Origin: Streptomyces sp. WM6378
GTDB lineage: Bacteria > Actinomycetota > Actinomycetes > Streptomycetales > Streptomycetaceae
Reading direction: 5' to 3'
Assembly (NCBI RefSeq): GCF_001279695.1
Contig: NZ_LGDD01000306.1
Span: 1-64,000 of the forward strand
Length of the DNA stretch: 64,000 bases
This document shows positions 1 to 9,184 of this stretch, piece by piece. The notes under the pieces were generated by a model. It did no database searches, was not told where the DNA came from, and was given only the letters and a program-made list of their open reading frames with translations. Made by a program: the position numbers and the translations under genes. The stretch's first letter is position 1. Each line of letters begins with the position of its first letter.

Positions 1-90
1 ACCTATACCCGGATCGGCCGCCCGCACATGGGAACAGCTACACGCCCGAGTGACTCCCACCCAAACCCGTCGCTGACAGCTATTCACGTA

Positions 91-118
91 CAAGCCCCCA
101 GGGGCGCGGGGAACTGGC
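91..118. repeat. GC-rich dispersed-repeat-like element
   Basis: The stretch reading CAAGCCCCCAGGGGCGCGGG and continuing GAACTGGC resembles a short element I recall seeing many times between genes in Streptomyces chromosomes. It can fold into a small CCCC/GGGG hairpin, so it could also act as a terminator. The rest of bases 1-212 shows no gene or RNA that I can support. Confidence 0.35.
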
Positions 119-212
119 ATCGTGCGGCTCCGCCGTGATGGGGGGAGAAGCCGAGAACTTGGGGGAGCGCTCAGCCACGCACGGTCCGCAGTCGACTACG
201 CGCCCAACTCCG

Positions 213-3160
213 CTAACTCCGCCTGAGGTACTCCGGCCCGGGCCGAGTCGCCCGCTCAAGCTCCAGAATCACGGAGTAGTACCGCCGCCCCGTACCCCGC
301 TCCAACCCCACCTCGCACATCCGGTTGGCCGACAAGTGCGCCTCGTACGGGCGCGAACAGACCTCCGCCGCCTCCCGGGCCGTAGCCGAAGCCGTGAGCT
401 CCGGATGCAACATCCCCCGGTCCCCGGCGAACCCGCAGCACCCCGCATCGTCCGGCACGACCACTTCCTCCGCGCAGGCCGAGGCGACGGCCAGCAGCTC
501 CGCCTCGTCGCCCAAGTGGCGCATGGAGCACGTGGGATGGAGGACGGCGGACCGTGCCGTGCGCAGAATCGTGAGGCGCGGAAGCAACTCCTCCGCGGCC
601 CACACCACCGAGTCGACCACCTTCAGCTCGCGGTGCAACTCCCGGTTGTCGTCGGTGAGATACGGCACCACCTCGTGCCCGATGCCGAGCGTGCACGACG
701 ACGCGTCGGCGACCAGGGGAAGCCGGCCCCCGGCGGTCCAGCCCCACGCGGCCTCGACGATGCGGTTGGCCATGACCGCGTTGCCCTCGACGTACCCCTT
801 GGAGTGCCAGATCGTGGCGCAGCAGGTGCCCGACACGTCGTCCGGGATCCACACCGGCCGCCCGGCCCGCTCGGAGACCGCCACCAGCGCCTGAAGGAGC
901 GAGGGCCCCCGGAAGCCCTCGGGTTCGCCGAAGATGCGGTTGACGCAGGCCGGGTAATAGACGGCCGAGGCGCCGACGCGTTCGGTGCGGGGGAGCGTGG
1001 CGGTGGCCGCGCCCGGGATCTGGGGCAGCCACTGCGGTACGAGATCGGGGCGCACGGCTCGGCGGGCGAGCCCGGTGACCCGCTCCAGGAGCCGGTCACC
1101 GATCTTGTCAGCCGCCGCCACGGCGAGCCGCGCCGAGGCTTCGACCGCCTTGAAATTCCGGGCGGCGAGCGCCGCGACCCGCTCCTCGCGCGGGCTGTGC
1201 CGCCGGTGCCGGAACTCTCTCATCAGGGCGCCCGTGTCGATGCCCACCGGACAGTCGAGGGCGCAGGTGGAGTCACCGGCGCAGGTGTCGACCGCGTCAT
1301 GGCCGTACGCGTAGAGCAGCCCGGACTCGACCGCTGAACCGTGCGGCTGGCGCGTCAACTCCCTTAGCAGCACGATCCGTTGGCGGGGCGTGGCGGTCAG
1401 ATCGCGGCTGGGGCAGGTCGGCTCGCAGAAGCCGCACTCGATGCACGGATCGGCGATCGGCTCCACCTTCGGGATCGTCTTGAGCCCCCGAAGGTGGGCC
1501 TGCGGATCGCGGTCGAGCACGATGCGCGGCGCCAACACCCCATCGGGGTCGATGACTTGCTTGGTGCGCCACATCAGCTCGGTCGCCTTCGGCCCCCACT
1601 CCAGCTCCAGGAACGGCGCGATGTTGCGGCCCGTGGCGTGCTCGGCCTTGAGCGATCCGTCGAAGCGCTCCACCGTGAGGCGGCAGAACTCGTCCATGAA
1701 CGCCGCGTACCGCTCGACGTCGGACGGCTTCGACGCGTCGAAGGCCAGCAGAAGTGCAGGTTCCCGTGCGCGGCATGACCGGCGACGGCGGCGTCGAAGC
1801 CGTGCCGGGCCTGGAGTTCGAGCAGCGCCGCACAGGCCTCGGAGAGGCTGGACGGCGGCACCGCGAAATCCTCCGTGATCAGCGTCGTACCGGAGGGGCG
1901 GGAGCCGCCGACCGCCGTCACGAAGGCCTTGCGGGCCTTCCAGTACCCGGCGATCGTCCGCGCGTCCCGGGTGAGTTCGTTGGTCACCGAGGCGACCGGC
2001 GTGACGAGTTCGAGCCCGGCCATCACCTCGGTCGCGGCCCGCTCGTACGCCTCCTGGGCCGCCTCGTCGGGCGCCCGGAACTCCACCAGGAGCGCGGTGG
2101 TGTCCTTGGGCAGCCCGGCCCAGTCGGCGGGCACCCCCTTGACGCTGACGGAGGCCCGCAGCGTATTGCCGTCCATCAGCTCGACGGCGATCGCGCCCGC
2201 CTCGTTGAACAGCGGCACTGCCGCCGCCGCGGCGGGCAGCGAGGGGAAGAAGAGCAGCGCCGTGGAGACCAGGCGGTCCAGTGGCAGCGTGTCGAAGACG
2301 ACCTCCGAGATGAAGCCGAAGGTGCCCTCGGAGCCGACCATGAGCCCGCGCAGGATCTCGACCGGCGTCGACCCGTCGAGGAACGCGTCCAGGCGGTAGC
2401 CGTTGGTGTTCTTGATCTCGTACTTGGCGCGGATCCGGGCGGTCAGCTCCGCGTCCGCCTCGATCTCCGCCTTGAGCGCCAACAGGCCCTCGCAGAGCCG
2501 GGGTTCGGCATGCGCGAGGTCCTCGTCGGCCGCCGGGTCACCCGTGTCGACGACCGTGCCGCCGGGCAGCACGAAGGTGAGCGAGGAGACGGTCCGGTAC
2601 GAGTTGCGGGTGGTGCCCGCGGTCATGCCCGAGGCGTTGTTGGCGACGACCCCGCCGATCGTGCAGGCGATCGCACTCGCCGGATCGGGCCCGAGCACCC
2701 GGCCGTGCCGGGCGAGCGCGGCATTGGCGCGGACGACGGTGGTCCCGGGCAGCACCCGCGCCCGCAGCCCGTCGTCGAGCACCTCGGTGCCCGCCCAGTG
2801 CCGGCGTACGTCGACCAGGATGTCCTCGCCCTGCGCCTGCCCGTTCAGGCTGGTGCCCGCCGCCCGGAAGACGACTTCGCGGCCCCTGCCGTGCGCGTAC
2901 GACAGGACCGTGGAGACGTCGTCGATGTCCTCGGCGACGACCACGACCTGCGGGACGAAGCGGTACGGGCTGGCGTCCGAGGAGTACCGCACGAGGTCGG
3001 AGACCTTCCAGTACACCTTGTCCGCGCCGAGCAGCGCGATCAGCTCCGAGCGCAGCGGCTCGGGGGTGCCGCCCGCGAGGCGGTCGGGGACGCGGTCGGG
3101 GGAGGGCTCGCGGCGTCCCGCGGGGCGGAGGCTTCGCGGATCTGGCTCAAGCAGCGGCAT
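213..3160 (-). pseudogene. FAD- and 4Fe-4S-binding oxidase (D-lactate/glycolate dehydrogenase type), frameshifted
   Basis: A two-part oxidoreductase. The N-terminal half is an FAD-binding PCMH domain (FRAAGTSLNGQAQGEDILVD, then a C-terminal oxidase domain reaching AHGNLHF). The C-terminal half has two 4Fe-4S motifs (CIECGFCEPTCP and CAGDSTCALDCP) and CCG domains (CCATIW, CCGFAGDRG). Such proteins usually oxidise 2-hydroxyacids and pass electrons through the clusters to the membrane chain. The reading frame breaks at about 1751: after GNLHF one G on the plus strand (C in the gene) appears to be missing. Adding one base restores continuous homology-like sequence (LLAFDASKPSDVERYAAFMDEF) and a product of about 982 residues, normal for the family. 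The ATG at 3160 is preferred over the GTG at 3166 because GAGGAGG lies 8 bases upstream. The break may be a real mutation or a sequencing error. Confidence 0.8.
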
Positions 3161-3182
3161 GACCACGGCCTCCTCGGGTCCG

Positions 3183-3641
3183 TCAGCAGCGGCGCTCCGG
3201 AGATCCGTCCACCAGAGCCGTCAGCAGTCCGCCGAGCACCTCGCGCTGGTCGGCGGTCAATGGAGCCAGGATCTCCTCCGCGGCGCCCCGGCGCGCGCTG
3301 CGCAGGGCGCGCAGCGTGGCGCGGCCCGCGTCCGTGAGCTCGATGCGGATCACCCGGCGGTTGGTCGGATCCGGCACCCGGCGCACGTCCCCGCTCTCCT
3401 CCAGCGCGTCCACCAGCGTGGTCACGGCGCGCGGGACCACTTCGAGGCGCGCGGCGAGATCGGCCATGCGCGGCGGCTCGTTCCAATGCGCGACGGTGCG
3501 CAGCAGCCGGGACTGCGCGGGCGTGATGCCGACCGGCTCCAGGTGCTGCTTCTGGATCCGGTGCAGTCGGCGGGTCAGCCGCAGCAACTGCTCGGCCAGC
3601 AGGCCGTCGGCGTCGGGGGCCCGGGAAATGTGTGGCTGCAT
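3183..3641 (-). CDS. MarR family transcriptional regulator
   Basis: A 152-residue winged-helix regulator. The MarR fold is visible as an N-terminal dimerisation helix, a recognition region (PPRMADLAARLEVVPRAVTT) and the beta-wing containing DPTNRRVIRIELTDAG, the classic D-x-R-x-x-R wing signature. It is divergent from the ABC exporter at 3758, an arrangement typical of a ligand-relieved repressor of a drug exporter. No clear ribosome binding site precedes the ATG at 3641, so the transcript may be short-leadered or leaderless. An AT-rich imperfect inverted repeat between the two genes is a candidate operator. The effector is not predictable. Confidence 0.9.
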   Translation of the reverse strand: MQPHISRAPDADGLLAEQLLRLTRRLHRIQKQHLEPVGITPAQSRLLRTVAHWNEPPRMADLAARLEVVPRAVTTLVDALEESGDVRRVPDPTNRRVIRIELTDAGRATLRALRSARRGAAEEILAPLTADQREVLGGLLTALVDGSPERRC

Positions 3642-3667
3642 ACGGGAACAATAACAGGACGCCGTTC

Positions 3668-3688
3668 ATTGTGAGTATAGGTAACAAT
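3668..3688. promoter_or_regulatory. Candidate MarR operator in divergent promoter region
   Basis: The AT-rich stretch begins ATTGT and ends ACAAT, giving inverted 5-base arms around an 11-base centre. It contains a TATACT-like -10 element reading toward the marR gene. It lies between the divergent marR and ABC exporter genes, and its base composition stands out from the GC-rich surroundings. Operator function is inferred. Confidence 0.45.
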
Positions 3689-3757
3689 GAGCTATGCTCC
3701 CGAAGTCATCGCCGTTCCGCCCCCGGGCGGAGGCCCTCACACCCCTCGAAGGAGCCC

Positions 3758-5569
3758 ATGCGCCCCGAACAATCCACCTGGACACCCCCGCCCCGCGGCA
3801 CCGAGCCGCAAGAGCCGGCCCAGGTCAGCCGCATCCTCGGCCTGTTCCGCCCCTATCGCGGCAGGCTCGCGATCGTAGGCCTGCTCGTCGCCGCGTCCTC
3901 GCTCGTCTCGGTCGCCTCGCCGTTCCTGCTGCGCGAAATCCTCGACGTGGCCATCCCGCAGAACCGCACGGGCCTGCTGAGCCTGCTCGCCCTCGGCATG
4001 ATCGCCACCGCCGTCGTCAACAGCGTGTTCGGCGTGCTGCAGACCCTCATCAGCACCACCGTCGGCCAGCGCGTCATGCACGACCTGCGCACCGCGGTCT
4101 ACGCCCAGCTCCAGCGGATGCCGCTCGCCTTCTTCACCCGGACCCGCACCGGCGAGGTGCAGTCCCGCATTGCCAACGACATCGGCGGCATGCAGGCGAC
4201 CGTCACCTCCACCGCGACCTCGCTGGTCTCCAACCTCACGGCCGTCGTCGCCTCCGTCGTCGCGATGCTCGCGCTCGACTGGCGCCTGACCGCCGTCTCG
4301 CTGCTCCTGCTGCCGGTGTTCGTGTGGATCAGCCGCAGGGTCGGCCGCGAACGCAAGAAGATCACCACCCAGCGCCAGAAGCAGATGGCCGCCATGGCCG
4401 CCGAGGTCACCGAATCGCTCTCGGTCAGCGGCATCCTGCTCGGCCGCACCATGGGCCGCTCCGACTCGCTGACCAAGTCCTTCGCCGCCGAGTCCGAGCG
4501 CCTCGTCGACCTCGAAGTCCGCTCCAACATGGCCGGCCGCTGGCGCATGTCGACCATCGGCATCGTCATGGCCGCCATGCCCGCCGTCATCTACTGGGCG
4601 GCCGGCCTGGCGCTCCAGACCGGCGGCCCCTCCGTCTCCATCGGCACCCTCGTCGCCTTCGTCTCGCTCCAGCAGGGCCTGTTCCGGCCCGCCGTGAGCC
4701 TGCTGTCCACGGGCGTCCAGATGCAGACCTCGCTCGCCCTCTTCCAGCGGATCTTCGAATACCTCGACCTGCCGGTGGACATCACCGAGCCCGACGAGCC
4801 GGTACGCCTGACCAAGGCGCGCGGCGCGGTCCGCTTCGAAGGCGTCGACTTCCACTACGACGACAAGCAGGAGCGGCCCACCCTCGCCGGTATCGACCTG
4901 ACCGTGCCCGCGGGCGGCAGCCTCGCCGTCGTCGGCCCCACCGGCTCCGGCAAGTCCACGCTCAGCTATCTGGTGCCCCGGCTGTACGACGTGACCGGCG
5001 GCCGCGTCACCATCGACGGCGTCGATGTGCGCGAGCTGGACTTCGACAGCCTGGCCCGCTCGGTCGGCGTGGTCTCCCAGGAGACGTACCTCTTCCACGC
5101 CTCGGTCGCCGAGAACCTCCGCTTCGCCAAGCCGGAAGCCACCGACGAGGAGCTGGAGGAGGCCGCCCGCGCCGCCCAGATACACGACCACATCGCCTCG
5201 CTGCCCGACGGCTACGACACCCTGGTCGGCGAGCGCGGCTACCGGTTCTCGGGCGGCGAGAAGCAGCGCCTGGCCATCGCCCGTACGATCCTGCGCGACC
5301 CGCCCGTCCTCATCCTCGACGAGGCGACCAGCGCGCTCGACACCCGTACCGAACACGCGGTCCAGCAGGCCATCGACGCGCTCTCCGAGGGTCGCACCAC
5401 CATCACCATCGCCCACCGCCTGTCCACCGTGCGCGACGCGGACCAGATCGTCGTCCTCGACGGCGGCCTGATCGCCGAGCGCGGCACCCACGAGGAACTC
5501 CTCGACCAGGACGGCAGATACGCGGCGCTGGTCCGCAGGGACGCCGAGCTGGCCCCGGTCCAAAGCTGA
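3758..5569 (+). CDS. ABC exporter, fused permease and ATPase half-transporter
   Basis: A 603-residue multidrug-type half-transporter expected to work as a homodimer in the membrane. About six membrane segments occupy residues 35-320 (first: LAIVGLLVAASSLVSVA). The nucleotide-binding domain follows, with Walker A GPTGSGKST, signature FSGGEKQR, Walker B LILDEATSALD and the switch histidine in IAHRLSTV. The ATG at 3758 is chosen because GAAGGAG lies just upstream; earlier in-frame ATGs overlap the marR promoter. It is divergent from marR, so probably repressed by it. The substrate is unknown. Confidence 0.9.
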   Translation: MRPEQSTWTPPPRGTEPQEPAQVSRILGLFRPYRGRLAIVGLLVAASSLVSVASPFLLREILDVAIPQNRTGLLSLLALGMIATAVVNSVFGVLQTLISTTVGQRVMHDLRTAVYAQLQRMPLAFFTRTRTGEVQSRIANDIGGMQATVTSTATSLVSNLTAVVASVVAMLALDWRLTAVSLLLLPVFVWISRRVGRERKKITTQRQKQMAAMAAEVTESLSVSGILLGRTMGRSDSLTKSFAAESERLVDLEVRSNMAGRWRMSTIGIVMAAMPAVIYWAAGLALQTGGPSVSIGTLVAFVSLQQGLFRPAVSLLSTGVQMQTSLALFQRIFEYLDLPVDITEPDEPVRLTKARGAVRFEGVDFHYDDKQERPTLAGIDLTVPAGGSLAVVGPTGSGKSTLSYLVPRLYDVTGGRVTIDGVDVRELDFDSLARSVGVVSQETYLFHASVAENLRFAKPEATDEELEEAARAAQIHDHIASLPDGYDTLVGERGYRFSGGEKQRLAIARTILRDPPVLILDEATSALDTRTEHAVQQAIDALSEGRTTITIAHRLSTVRDADQIVVLDGGLIAERGTHEELLDQDGRYAALVRRDAELAPVQS

Positions 5570-5594
5570 GCCCCGGTGTCCCCGCACACGGCGA

Positions 5595-5628
5595 CGCCGC
5601 CGCTCCCGTGGGACGGGGAGCGACGGCG
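5595..5628. terminator. Bidirectional hairpin terminator
   Basis: Arms CGCCGCCGCTCCC and GGGAGCGACGGCG pair with one mismatch around an 8-base loop. The hairpin lies between the end of the ABC exporter and the oppositely oriented 19-residue peptide gene, and could stop transcription from both sides. Confidence 0.6.
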
Positions 5629-5644
5629 CCGGACGTGACGATCG

Positions 5645-5704
5645 TCAGACGAGCCAGCCGATGAAGTGGAGGACGCCGGCGAGCAGGCCAGTGATGAGGT
5701 TCAT
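5645..5704 (-). CDS. 19-residue hydrophobic micropeptide
   Basis: A tiny reading frame encoding MNLITGLLAGVLHFIGWLV followed by TGA. An AAGGAG ribosome binding site sits 11 bases before the ATG. The peptide is almost entirely hydrophobic, with two glycines and a histidine, and is long enough for one membrane helix. It lies alone between a terminator hairpin and the mltG-like gene, which points the other way, and has its own upstream space for a promoter. I do not recognise a named family. It could be a small membrane regulator or a type I toxin-like peptide; both are guesses. The strong ribosome site is the main support for translation. Confidence 0.5.
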   Translation of the reverse strand: MNLITGLLAGVLHFIGWLV

Positions 5705-5959
5705 GGTGGTGCTTTCTCCTTGTGCGGTGGGCATCAGACAGATGCCGCTGTGGGACTGCGCAACGACGGGCTGCAGACCGGCGCTTGCGCCCCTCAAGCA
5801 TCCGTCGCCACAAGGGAGTTGAGCAACGAATGCCGTGACGATCACGCGTACCAGCGAACAACCGATCCCCTGTTCGTGTGTTCCCCAAGGTTGGGCACGT
5901 CGCGTGTCGACCACTGGCGAATGTCTGATTTATCTGATATCTGGGGGTAGCGTGCCGCC

Positions 5960-6790
5960 ATGAGTGAGACCTCGTACCGTCGACGGGTCCGGCTGTCCCG
6001 CCGTGGCCGACTGCTCCTCCTGGTGGCGCTCGCGCTGCTCGTGGTGAACGCTGTGGTGCTCTTCCTGCTGCTGCGGGAGACCGGCGCCCCGGTCCGGACG
6101 CTGGTCGTGCCGGAGGGATGGCGGGCGAGCCAGGTGTACGCGGCCGTCGACAAGCGCCTCGATCTGCCGCCCGGCACCACGAAAGCGGCCGCAGCCAAGG
6201 CGCACCTCAAGCTTCCCGCCGAGGCCAAGGGGAACCCCGAGGGGTACCTGTACCCGGCGACGTACCCGATCGCGGACGACACGACCCCCGGCGGGCTGCT
6301 CGCCTACATGGTCGAGACCGCCAACAAGCAGTTCGAGCAGGACCGGATCGCCAGGGGCGTCCGGCGCGGCAGGCTGACGGCGTATCAGATGGTGACGATC
6401 GCCGGAATCGTGCAGGCCGAGGCCGATTCCCCGGCCGACATGGGCAAGGTCTCGCGCGTCATCCGCAACCGACTCGCCCGTGGCATGCCGCTCCAGATGG
6501 ACTCGACGCTGAACTACGCGCTCAACCGCTCGACGCTGACCACCACGGCGGCCGAGACCAGGACCGACAGCCCGTACAACACCTACGAGCACCAGGGTCT
6601 GCCGCCGACCCCCATCGGAAACCCGGGGCGACAGGCGATGAGCGCCGCGCTCAACCCGACCCCGGGGAACTGGCTGTATTTCGTGACGGTGGCCCCCGGC
6701 GACACCCGCTTCACCGACAGCTACGCCCAACAGCGGCTGAACGTAAGGGAGTTCAACGAGAACCAGAAGAAGACTGCCAAGGCTGACTGA
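5960..6790 (+). CDS. MltG-like endolytic transglycosylase
   Basis: A 276-residue single-pass membrane protein of the YceG/MltG family, which cleaves nascent peptidoglycan strands outside the membrane. A membrane anchor covers residues 17-38 (LLLLVALALLVVNAVVLFLL) after a basic N terminus. The catalytic region reads TIAGIVQAEADSPADMGKVS, with Glu154 as the expected catalytic acid, followed by the family block VIRNRLARGMPLQMDST and YNTYEHQGLPPTPIGNPG. It is shorter than the main MltG (about 340 residues or more) and lies outside the usual mltG-ruvX-aroE neighbourhood, so it is probably a paralogue. It stands alone, with a convergent gene downstream. Confidence 0.85.
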   Translation: MSETSYRRRVRLSRRGRLLLLVALALLVVNAVVLFLLLRETGAPVRTLVVPEGWRASQVYAAVDKRLDLPPGTTKAAAAKAHLKLPAEAKGNPEGYLYPATYPIADDTTPGGLLAYMVETANKQFEQDRIARGVRRGRLTAYQMVTIAGIVQAEADSPADMGKVSRVIRNRLARGMPLQMDSTLNYALNRSTLTTTAAETRTDSPYNTYEHQGLPPTPIGNPGRQAMSAALNPTPGNWLYFVTVAPGDTRFTDSYAQQRLNVREFNENQKKTAKAD

Positions 6791-6799
6791 GGCAGTAAG

Positions 6800-6814
6800 C
6801 CGCCCCCTGGGCGG
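6800..6814. terminator. Short hairpin between convergent genes
   Basis: CCGCCC, a three-base loop, then GGGCGG, placed between the convergent mltG-like and flavoprotein genes. The stem is only six base pairs, so terminator function is tentative. Confidence 0.35.
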
Positions 6815-6844
6815 GGACTGAGCGGCCAGGCCGCACCCCGACCG

Positions 6845-7927
6845 CTACACCCCGACCGGTTCCCGATCGAGCAGTCGCTTGATCTCGCGCACCGCCGCCC
6901 GCCCGGCCCGGTTCGCGCCGATCGTCGACGCCGACGGGCCGTAGCCGACCAGGTGGACGCGCTCGTCCCGGACCGCCCTGGTGCCCTCCACCCGGATGCC
7001 GCCGCCCGGCTCGCGCAGACGCAGCGGGGCGAGATGGTCGATGACCGGGCGGAAACCGGTGGCCCAGAGGATGACATCGGCCTCGACGCTGCGCCCGTCG
7101 TCCCAGGCCACCCCGTGCTCGGTGATCCGGTCGAACATCGGCAGCCGGTCCAGGACACCCTTGGCCCGGGCCGCCCGGACGGCGTCGTTCAGCGGCAGCC
7201 CCGTCACCGAGACCACGCTCCTCGGCGGCAGCCCGAGCCGCACCCGCTCCTCGACCATCGCCACGGCCTCGCGCCCGGCCTCCTCGTCGAACGGGCCATC
7301 GCGGAACACCGGTGGCCGGCGCGTCACCCACGTCGTGTCCGCCGCGACCTCGGCGATCTCCATCAGATGCTGGGTGCCCGAGGCCCCGCCGCCGACCACG
7401 ACGACCCGCAGCCCCGCGAACGCGTCCGGCCCCGGATAGTTCGCGGTGTGCAGCTGCCGCCCCCGGAACGTCTCCTGGCCCGGATAGCGCGGCCAGAACG
7501 GCCGGTCCCAGGTCCCGGTGGCGTTGATCAGCGCACGCGCGGCATAGCTCCCCTCGGAGGTCTCGACGAGCAGCCGCCCTCCTTCGCCCTCCCGTACGGC
7601 GCTCACCTCGACGGGCCGGTGCACCCGCAGGTCGAAGGCGTCCTCGTACGCGGCGAAGTACCCGCCGATGACCTCGGAGGAGGGGCGGTCCGCAGCGGCC
7701 CCCGTCAGCTCCATGCCGGGCAGCGCGTGCATGCCGTGCACCTTGGCGTACGTGAGCGAGGGCCAGCGGAACTGCCAGGCGCCGCCCGGGCGCGGCGCGT
7801 GGTCGAGCACCACGAAGTCGCGGTCGGGCTCCAGGCCCGCCCGCCGCAGGTGGTGGGCGCCGGACAGGCCCGCCTGCCCGGCGCCCACGACCACCACGTC
7901 CACGTCTCGCACCCCGAAGTCGTTCAC
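6845..7927 (-). CDS. FAD/NAD(P)-binding oxidoreductase (flavin monooxygenase-like)
   Basis: A 360-residue flavoprotein with two Rossmann motifs: VVVVGAGQAGLSGAHHLRRA near residue 11 for FAD, and VVVVGGGASGTQHLMEIAE near residue 183 for NAD(P)H. A WATGFRP motif near the C terminus is typical of flavin-containing monooxygenases and the YpaD/CzcO-like group. Its GTG start at 7927 lies 48 bases after ssuD in the same direction, making it the last gene of the sulfonate operon. It may oxidise a sulfonate-derived or other small substrate. No ssuE-type flavin reductase is present, and this protein does not have that fold. Confidence 0.85.
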   Translation of the reverse strand: MNDFGVRDVDVVVVGAGQAGLSGAHHLRRAGLEPDRDFVVLDHAPRPGGAWQFRWPSLTYAKVHGMHALPGMELTGAAADRPSSEVIGGYFAAYEDAFDLRVHRPVEVSAVREGEGGRLLVETSEGSYAARALINATGTWDRPFWPRYPGQETFRGRQLHTANYPGPDAFAGLRVVVVGGGASGTQHLMEIAEVAADTTWVTRRPPVFRDGPFDEEAGREAVAMVEERVRLGLPPRSVVSVTGLPLNDAVRAARAKGVLDRLPMFDRITEHGVAWDDGRSVEADVILWATGFRPVIDHLAPLRLREPGGGIRVEGTRAVRDERVHLVGYGPSASTIGANRAGRAAVREIKRLLDREPVGV

Positions 7928-7975
7928 GGTTCTACCAACCGCGAGGGGTGCGGGGATCTTCCCCGGGCAGCGAGA

Positions 7976-9184
7976 TCAGCGCCCGCCGCCCACCAGGAGC
8001 GGGGCCCCGCCCGGCGCGGAGGCCGGGCGGCCGTTCGCGGCGGGCACCCCGAGCAGCGGCGAGGCCGGGAGCCTCGGCAGCAGGCCGCGCGCGGCGAGCT
8101 CGGGCGTCACGCCCTCGCCGAACCAGTACGCCTCCTCCAGGTGCGGGTAGCCGGAGAGCACGAAGTGCTCGATGCCGAGGTCGTGGTACTCCTCGATCCG
8201 GTCGGCCACCTCCAAATGGCTGCCGACCAGCGCCGTGCCCGCGCCACCCCGCACGAGACCCACGCCCGCCCACAGGTTCGGCGAGATCTCAAGATCGGCC
8301 CGCGAGCCGCCGTGCAGGGCGAGCATCCGCTGCTGGCCCACCGACTCGCTCCTGCCGAGCGCCTGTTGGGCTGCCGCGATCGTCTCGGCGTCGAGATCGC
8401 CGAGCAGCCGGTCGGCCGTCGCCCACGCCTCGCGCGACGAATCCCGCGAGATGGTGTGCAGGCGGATGCCGAACCGGACGGTGCGCCCGCGCTCCTCGGC
8501 GAGCCCCCGGATCCAGTCGATCTTCTGCTTCACCTGCGCGGGCGGCTCGCCCCAGGTCAGATACACATCCGCGTGATCGGCGGCCACCGGCCCGGCCGCC
8601 GGCGAGGAGCCCCCGAAGAAGATCTCCGGCAGCGGGTCCGGCGGCAGCGCGGTCAGACCGCCCTCCACCTGGTAGTGCTCGCCGTCGAAGTCGTACGGCT
8701 GCCCGCGCCAGGCACCCCGTACGACGGACAGGAACTCCGAGGTCCGCGCATAGCGGCGGTCGTGGTCGAGGTGGTCGCCGAAGCGGCGCTGCTCGGTCGA
8801 GTCACCGCCGGTCACGACGTTGAGCAGCAGCCGGCCGCGCGTGATGCGCTGGTAGGTGGCCGCCATCTGCGCGGCGAGGACGGGGGAGATGACGCCGGGC
8901 CGGAAGGCGACCAGGAACTTCAGCCGCTCGGTGTGCTGGGCGAGCGCCACCGTCGTCAGCCAGGCGTCCTCGCACCAGGTCCCCGTCGGCGTCAGGACCG
9001 CCTCGAACCCCAACTGTTCGGCCGCTTTGGCGATTTGGGCCAGATACTCGATGTCGGGCGCGCGCACCCCGGTGACCGGGGTGATCCGCGAGCGCTTGAT
9101 GCCGCCGTCGGTGTAGGCGTGCCGGTCGACCAGGGTCCGGCCGTCACCGCCGGTGGGCAGGAACCAGTGCAGATGGACGGTCAT
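7976..9184 (-). CDS. ssuD: FMNH2-dependent alkanesulfonate monooxygenase
   Basis: A 402-residue bacterial-luciferase-like (LLM) flavin-dependent monooxygenase. It converts aliphatic sulfonates to aldehyde and sulfite using reduced FMN supplied by a partner reductase. The SsuD-type N terminus MTVHLHWFLPTGGDGRTLV is clear, as are AEQLGFEAVLTPTGTWCEDAW, LNVVTGGD and EIFFGGSSPAAGPVAADHADVYLTWGEP, which belong to the flavin-binding TIM barrel. The ATG at 9184 shares one base with the stop of ssuA, so the two are translationally coupled. A 20-residue Gly/Pro-rich tail follows the conserved core. Confidence 0.92.
   Translation of the reverse strand: MTVHLHWFLPTGGDGRTLVDRHAYTDGGIKRSRITPVTGVRAPDIEYLAQIAKAAEQLGFEAVLTPTGTWCEDAWLTTVALAQHTERLKFLVAFRPGVISPVLAAQMAATYQRITRGRLLLNVVTGGDSTEQRRFGDHLDHDRRYARTSEFLSVVRGAWRGQPYDFDGEHYQVEGGLTALPPDPLPEIFFGGSSPAAGPVAADHADVYLTWGEPPAQVKQKIDWIRGLAEERGRTVRFGIRLHTISRDSSREAWATADRLLGDLDAETIAAAQQALGRSESVGQQRMLALHGGSRADLEISPNLWAGVGLVRGGAGTALVGSHLEVADRIEEYHDLGIEHFVLSGYPHLEEAYWFGEGVTPELAARGLLPRLPASPLLGVPAANGRPASAPGGAPLLVGGGR

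Noticed and set aside
1754..3337. Long open frames on the strand opposite the FAD oxidase, and similar long antisense frames throughout
   Set aside because: They follow the GC-rich codon structure of the real gene on the other strand, have Arg/Gly/Pro/Ala-biased products, and no domains or ribosome sites.
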